Assembly (NCBI RefSeq): GCF_002154505.1 | Contig: NZ_MUBM01000446.1 | Location: 1-37,599 of the forward strand | DNA from: Streptomyces carpinensis | Lineage (GTDB): Bacteria > Actinomycetota > Actinomycetes > Streptomycetales > Streptomycetaceae | DNA length: 37,599 nt | Reading direction: 5' to 3' | Translations under genes and position numbers: made by a program | Shown here: positions 33,280 through 37,599 of the stretch, in pieces | Layout: every line of letters starts with the position of its first letter | Numbering within the stretch: the first letter of the stretch is position 1 | The notes under the pieces: generated by a model | What the model was told of the DNA's origin: nothing | The model's input: the letters and a program-made list of their open reading frames with translations, nothing else | The model's database searches: none

Positions 33280-36200
33280 TCAGCCCTCGTCGGTCGCCGC
33301 CGAGACGGACGGCAGCGACTGCTGCGCCGCCGCGGTCTTCTTCGACGCCGACTTCTTCGCCGCCGTGGCCGTCTTGGCGGTCTTCGCCGCCTTCTTGGCC
33401 GTCGCCTTCTTGGCGGCGGTCTTCTTGGCCGCCGTCTTCTTCGTGGCGGCCTTCTTCGCCGTGGCCTTCTTGGCGGCCTTGCGGGCCGTCTTCTTGGCCG
33501 GAGCGGCCTCCTCGGCCGGCTCCGCGCTCTCGGCCGCCGGCTCCACCGGCTCGGTGGCCGCCGCGGCTTCGACGGTGGGCGCCTCGGCGGCCTCCTCCTC
33601 AGCCGGAGCCGACGGGACGACCACGACTGCCGCCTCCTCGGACGTGGTCGGCGCGGTGGCCTTGCGCACGGCGCGACGGCGCGGACGGGCCGGGGCGGCG
33701 GCCTCGGCGGGCACCTCGGCCTGCTCGGCCGCCGGGGTCTCCTCGGCGGGGGCGGCGGGCTGCGGCTCGGGGGCCGTCTGCGCGGCCTCCGGCACCGTCA
33801 CCACGGCCGCCTCGGCCCCGGCGGGGGAACCGGCCGGCGCAGACACCTTGCGGGTCGCGCGGCGGCGCGTACGGCCCTTGGGCGCGGCCTCCTCGGCGGC
33901 CGGTGCCTCGGTCGCCGCAGCGGCCTCGACGACCGGGTCCTCCACGGCCACGGGCTCGGCCTGCGCCTCGGCGGCCGGCTCCGGGCGCACCGGGCGCTCG
34001 GCCTCCTCCGCGGCGGTGACCTCCTGGGCCGTGGGAGCCGTGGCGGCCGGGCGGCCGCCGTCGGCCATCGCCTTCGGCGCACCCGCGGGAGCGGACGCCC
34101 GGCGGCTCGCCCGGCGCCGGCCGCGGCCGCGACCCACCGCGGCCTCCGCCTCGGCGACGCTGCTGTACAGCTCCTCGTCCGGGGCGATCTCGGGCGCGGG
34201 GAGCGCCACCGGCTCGGAGACCTCGGCGGCGACCTCGGCCTCGGTCTCCGCCTCCTCCTCGGCGGTCTGGGCGGCGGCCTCGGTGGCCACGGCCTCGTGC
34301 TCGTGCGGCTGCTCGGCGCCTGCGCGGGCGCGCTTGCGGCGCTTGCCCGCACCGGCGGCGGCCTGGGCCTGCTCCATGTGGACGATGACACCGCGGCCGT
34401 TGCAGTGGACACAGGTCTCGGAGAAGGACTCCAGCAGACCCTGGCCGACCCGCTTGCGGGTCATCTGCACCAGGCCCAGCGAGGTCACCTCGGCCACCTG
34501 GTGCTTCGTACGGTCGCGGCCCAGGCACTCCAGCAGACGGCGCAGCACCAGGTCGCGGTTGGACTCCAGGACCATGTCGATGAAGTCGATCACGATGATG
34601 CCGCCGAGGTCGCGCAGCCGCAGCTGGCGCACGATCTCCTCGGCCGCCTCCAGGTTGTTCCTGGTGACCGTCTCCTCCAGGTTGCCGCCCTGGCCGGTGA
34701 ACTTGCCGGTGTTGACGTCGATGACGACCATCGCCTCGGTCCGGTCGATCACCAGCGAGCCGCCGCTGGGCAGCCAGACCTTGCGGTCCAGCGCCTTGGC
34801 GAGCTGCTCGTCGATCCGGTAGGTGGCGAAGACGTCGACCTCGCTGGTCCAGAGCGACAGCCGCGGGGCGAGGTCCGGCGCGACGTGCGAGACGTAGCCG
34901 TGGATGGTCTCCCAGGCCTCGTCACCGCTGACGATGACCTTGGAGAAGTCCTCGTTGAAGATGTCGCGCACGACCCGGACGGTCATGTCCGGCTCGCCGT
35001 ACAGCAGCGACGGCGCGCTCGAGCCGTTCTTGGCCTTCTTCTGGATCTCCTCCCACTGCGCCTGCAGCCGCTCGACGTCCCGGCGCAGCTCCTCCTCGCT
35101 CGCGCCCTCGGCGGCGGTGCGCACGATGACGCCCGCGTCCTCGGGGACGATCTTCTTGAGGATGGTCTTCAGCCGGGCCCGCTCGGTGTCGGGCAGCTTG
35201 CGGCTGATGCCGGTCATCGAGCCCTCGGGGACGTACACGAGGTAGCGGCCCGGGAGGGAGACCTGGCTGGTCAGGCGGGCGCCCTTGTGCCCGATCGGGT
35301 CCTTGGTGACCTGGACGAGCACCGACTGCCCGGACTTCAGGGCGGACTCGATCCGGCGCGGGCCGTTGGCCATGCCCAGCGCCTCGAAGTTGACCTCGCC
35401 GGCGTACAGGACGGCGTTGCGGCCCTTGCCGATGTCGATGAAGGCGGCCTCCATCGACGGCAGGACGTTCTGCACCTTGCCCAGGTACACGTTGCCGACG
35501 TACGAGGTCGACTGCTCCTTGTTGACGTAGTGCTCGACGAGCACGCCGTCCTCCAGGACGCCGATCTGCGTGCGGTCGCCGTGCTGGCGCACGACCATCA
35601 CGCGCTCGACGGCCTCGCGGCGGGCCAGGAACTCGGCCTCGGTGATGATCGGGACGCGGCGGCGGCCCTGCTCGCGGCCCTCGCGGCGGCGCTGCTTCTT
35701 GGCCTCCAGGCGGGTCGAGCCCTTGATGGACTGCACCTCGTCGGCCGGGTGCTCGTCCTTCTCCTTCTTGCGCGGCTCGCGGACCTTGACGACGGTGCGC
35801 TCGGGGTCGTCGGCGGACGGCTCGCCGTCCACGCCGCTGTCACCGGCCCGGCGACGGCGCCGACGGCGGCGACGGCTGCTGGTGCTGCCGCCGGTGGCGC
35901 CGCCCGCGGACTCCTCGTCCTCGTCGCCCGTGTCGGCCTCCGCCTCCTCCTCGGTGTCTTCCTCGATCTGCTCGGCGGTGTCCTCGGCGTCCTGCGCGGC
36001 CTGGGCGGCGGCGAGCTCCGCGCCCTCCTCCGCCTCCTCGTCCCCGCCGGTCTCCGCGGCATCGCCCCTGCGGCGGCGACGGCCTCCGCGGCGACGGCGG
36101 CGCCGGGAACCGGTCTCCTCGCCCTCTTCCTCGGCGGCCTCCTCGGCCGACTCAGGCTCCTCGCCCTCTTCCTCGGCGGTGGCCTCGGCGGCCTCGGGCT

Positions 36201-37599
36201 CCTCGCCGGAGCCGGCGCCCCGGCGACGGCGACGGCGGCGCGTCCCGGCCTGCTCGGCCTGCTCGGCCTGCTCGGCCCGCTCCTCCGGGAACTCCTCGGT
36301 CTCCTCGCCGTCCTCGGTCTCGGCGGCCTCGGCGGCCGCTTCGGCGGCGGCCCGCTGCGGGGTCTGGAACTTCGGCTCGGTGAAGACCGGCGGCTGGAAC
36401 ACGGCGACGGCCGGCCGCGCGCGGCGGCGCGGCGACTCGGCCTCGGCGACCTGGGCCTCCGGGGCGGCCGGCTGCGCGGCGGGCTCCGAGAACCCGGTCG
36501 CGGCACGCCGCACGACCCGGCGCCGGCCACGACGCGGCCCGGCCTCCTCGGCGACGGGGGCCTGCGGGGCCTCGGCGGGCTTCGCCTCAGCGGTCTCAGC
36601 GGCCGCGGAAGCCTCGCTGGTCACGGCGGCTTCGGCGGTGGCGACGGCCGCAGCGGTCTGCGGCACCGGCTCGCTCACCTCGTCCGCCGGCGCACCGGCG
36701 GGCGCGGACACACGACGCGTGGCACGACGGCGGGTCCGCCGGGGTGCCGCCTCCTCCGCCTCTTCGGCGGCCTGTGCGGCAGGAGCGGGCTGCTGGTCGG
36801 CGGCCTCGGCGGCCGAGGGCTCGACGGCGGGCACCTGCGAGGCCTCGGTCACCGCCTCGTCCGTGTCGCCCGCGGGCGCGGACACGCGACGCGTGGCACG
36901 ACGGCGGGTCCGTCGCGGAGCGGCCTCCTCCTCGGCGGGGGCGGGCGCCTCCTCGGCGGGGGTCTCGGCGACGGCGGTCTCGGCCAGTGCCTCGGCCTCG
37001 CCGGGCTGCGGCGCTCCGGTCGGCGCGGATGCGCGGCGGCGGGTGCGACGGGCGGGCGCGGGCGCCTCGGCGGGCGTCTCCGGGGCCGCTTCGGCCGCGG
37101 CCTGCTCCGCAAGGACAGCCGGCTCGGTGGCCTCGGCGGGCGCGACCGTCTCGGCCGTTCCGGTGGACGCCGTGGCCGCGGCGGGCGCGGCGACGCTGCG
37201 CGTGGCGCGGCGGCGGGTACGCCGGGGCGCGGCGGCCTCGCCGGTCTCCACGGTTCCGCCGGACGTCTCGTCCGCGGCCTCGGCGGCCGGCGTCGCGGCG
37301 GCGGGGGCCGCCGGCACGACGGTCTCGGCGGCGGGGGCCGTCCGAGTGGCCTTGGGCGCCCCGGACGGTGCGGAGGCCCTACGGCGCGTGCGGCGCGCGG
37401 GCGCGGGCTCCTCGACGAGGGCGGCCGCCTCGACGGCCTCGCCCTCCGACTGCGCCACCGGCTCCTTCTGCTCCACCTGCTCCGCGAGTTCGGCGGACTC
37501 GGCAGGCGGTATGGCCGGCGTGGTGATCTCGGCCGACGCCTCGGTGGCGGCGGCGGTGGCGGCACCACGCCCGCCTGCAGCGCGGTGTACGCCGTCAGC
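33280..37599 (-). CDS. rne: Ribonuclease E/G with long repetitive arms (5' end beyond window)
   Basis: The main endonuclease of RNA processing and decay. The frame is open to the right edge without ATG, GTG or TTG upstream of GTG 37476, so the true start is probably outside. The catalytic part lies at about 34370-35670: S1 domain (TSYVGNVYLGKVQNVLPSME), the 5'-sensor region, DNase I-like domain with the metal-binding Asp residues in MVVIDVNTGKFTG and IIVIDFIDMVLES, and the Zn-link CVHCNGRG. It is flanked on both sides by arms rich in Ala, Glu, Pro and Arg with repeated RRTRRRA-type blocks; the C-terminus ends in a Lys/Ala-rich tail (AKKTARKAAKKATAKKAA). Having the scaffold on both sides of the core is the streptomycete RNase E arrangement. 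Confidence 0.96.
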   Translation of the reverse strand, partial: ADGVHRAAGGRGAATAAATEASAEITTPAIPPAESAELAEQVEQKEPVAQSEGEAVEAAALVEEPAPARRTRRRASAPSGAPKATRTAPAAETVVPAAPAAATPAAEAADETSGGTVETGEAAAPRRTRRRATRSVAAPAAATASTGTAETVAPAEATEPAVLAEQAAAEAAPETPAEAPAPARRTRRRASAPTGAPQPGEAEALAETAVAETPAEEAPAPAEEEAAPRRTRRRATRRVSAPAGDTDEAVTEASQVPAVEPSAAEAADQQPAPAAQAAEEAEEAAPRRTRRRATRRVSAPAGAPADEVSEPVPQTAAAVATAEAAVTSEASAAAETAEAKPAEAPQAPVAEEAGPRRGRRRVVRRAATGFSEPAAQPAAPEAQVAEAESPRRRARPAVAVFQPPVFTEPKFQTPQRAAAEAAAEAAETEDGEETEEFPEERAEQAEQAEQAGTRRRRRRRGAGSGEEPEAAEATAEEEGEEPESAEEAAEEEGEETGSRRRRRRGGRRRRRGDAAETGGDEEAEEGAELAAAQAAQDAEDTAEQIEEDTEEEAEADTGDEDEESAGGATGGSTSSRRRRRRRRRAGDSGVDGEPSADDPERTVVKVREPRKKEKDEHPADEVQSIKGSTRLEAKKQRRREGREQGRRRVPIITEAEFLARREAVERVMVVRQHGDRTQIGVLEDGVLVEHYVNKEQSTSYVGNVYLGKVQNVLPSMEAAFIDIGKGRNAVLYAGEVNFEALGMANGPRRIESALKSGQSVLVQVTKDPIGHKGARLTSQVSLPGRYLVYVPEGSMTGISRKLPDTERARLKTILKKIVPEDAGVIVRTAAEGASEEELRRDVERLQAQWEEIQKKAKNGSSAPSLLYGEPDMTVRVVRDIFNEDFSKVIVSGDEAWETIHGYVSHVAPDLAPRLSLWTSEVDVFATYRIDEQLAKALDRKVWLPSGGSLVIDRTEAMVVIDVNTGKFTGQGGNLEETVTRNNLEAAEEIVRQLRLRDLGGIIVIDFIDMVLESNRDLVLRRLLECLGRDRTKHQVAEVTSLGLVQMTRKRVGQGLLESFSETCVHCNGRGVIVHMEQAQAAAGAGKRRKRARAGAEQPHEHEAVATEAAAQTAEEEAETEAEVAAEVSEPVALPAPEIAPDEELYSSVAEAEAAVGRGRGRRRASRRASAPAGAPKAMADGGRPAATAPTAQEVTAAEEAERPVRPEPAAEAQAEPVAVEDPVVEAAAATEAPAAEEAAPKGRTRRRATRKVSAPAGSPAGAEAAVVTVPEAAQTAPEPQPAAPAEETPAAEQAEVPAEAAAPARPRRRAVRKATAPTTSEEAAVVVVPSAPAEEEAAEAPTVEAAAATEPVEPAAESAEPAEEAAPAKKTARKAAKKATAKKAATKKTAAKKTAAKKATAKKAAKTAKTATAAKKSASKKTAAAQQSLPSVSAATDEG
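36690..36920. repeat. Direct repeats encoding Arg-rich blocks in rne
   Basis: Two nearly identical stretches of about 42 bases (from about 36699 and about 36873) both encode RRTRRRATRRVSAPAG on the minus strand. They are the clearest pair of at least nine related blocks spread over 33650-37420. Confidence 0.7.

Overview
The window reads as a chromosomal core segment of a Streptomyces-type actinomycete. Base composition is very GC-rich with strong third-position GC bias, starts are often GTG, and the gene order (comEA, degV, leuS ... phosphatase, rsfS, nadD ... proA, proB ... obg, rpmA, rplU, rne) is the conserved actinobacterial arrangement, recalled to be shared in outline with Mycobacterium. 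Most genes lie on the minus strand.

Layout, left to right. 1-2864: a ComEA-like competence protein cut by the window edge, a DegV lipid-binding protein and an unknown membrane-anchored protein. 2885-5943: leuS, preceded by a 12-codon leader peptide with three consecutive Leu codons and an intrinsic terminator, which looks like a transcription attenuator. 6217-9134 (plus strand): a four-histidine, cytochrome b-like membrane protein translationally coupled to a NuoF-like flavoprotein fused to a ferredoxin. 9244-11843: two identical tRNA-Ala(GGC) genes flank two small zinc-ribbon proteins and a broken pair, an MFS exporter without its N-terminus and the C-terminal half of an MmyB-type regulator, which meet at a deletion junction.

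12008-16347 (minus): two small single-pass proteins, nadD, a divergent LytR-CpsA-Psr protein, rsfS and a histidine phosphatase. 16448-19414: an M48 membrane metalloprotease (plus) and two membrane proteins that share a cytoplasmic SVVFDE-x-FVRAA motif. 19536-23090: proA, an unknown 187-residue protein, and proB, giving the first two steps of proline synthesis.

23252-28852 is an accessory stretch between proB and obg. It holds a decayed galE-like epimerase, an intact bifunctional GT2/CDP-glycerol glycerophosphotransferase (teichoic-acid type), a decayed start of a second glycosyltransferase, and a flavin monooxygenase divergent from its likely TetR repressor. 28983-33279: obg, rpmA, rplU, then an archaeal-type sn-glycerol-1-phosphate dehydrogenase homologue overlapping a sugar/choline-phosphate-type cytidylyltransferase. 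33280 to the right edge: RNase E/G with very long repetitive Arg/Ala/Glu-rich arms.

The most interesting points are the leuS attenuator, a recurrent TAC[C/T]CT box exactly six bases before several start codons (candidate leaderless mRNAs), the coupled haem/NuoF-ferredoxin module, the SVVFDE paralogues, the G1P dehydrogenase/cytidylyltransferase pair near glycerophosphotransferase genes, and three gene remnants that show recent decay at two sites.
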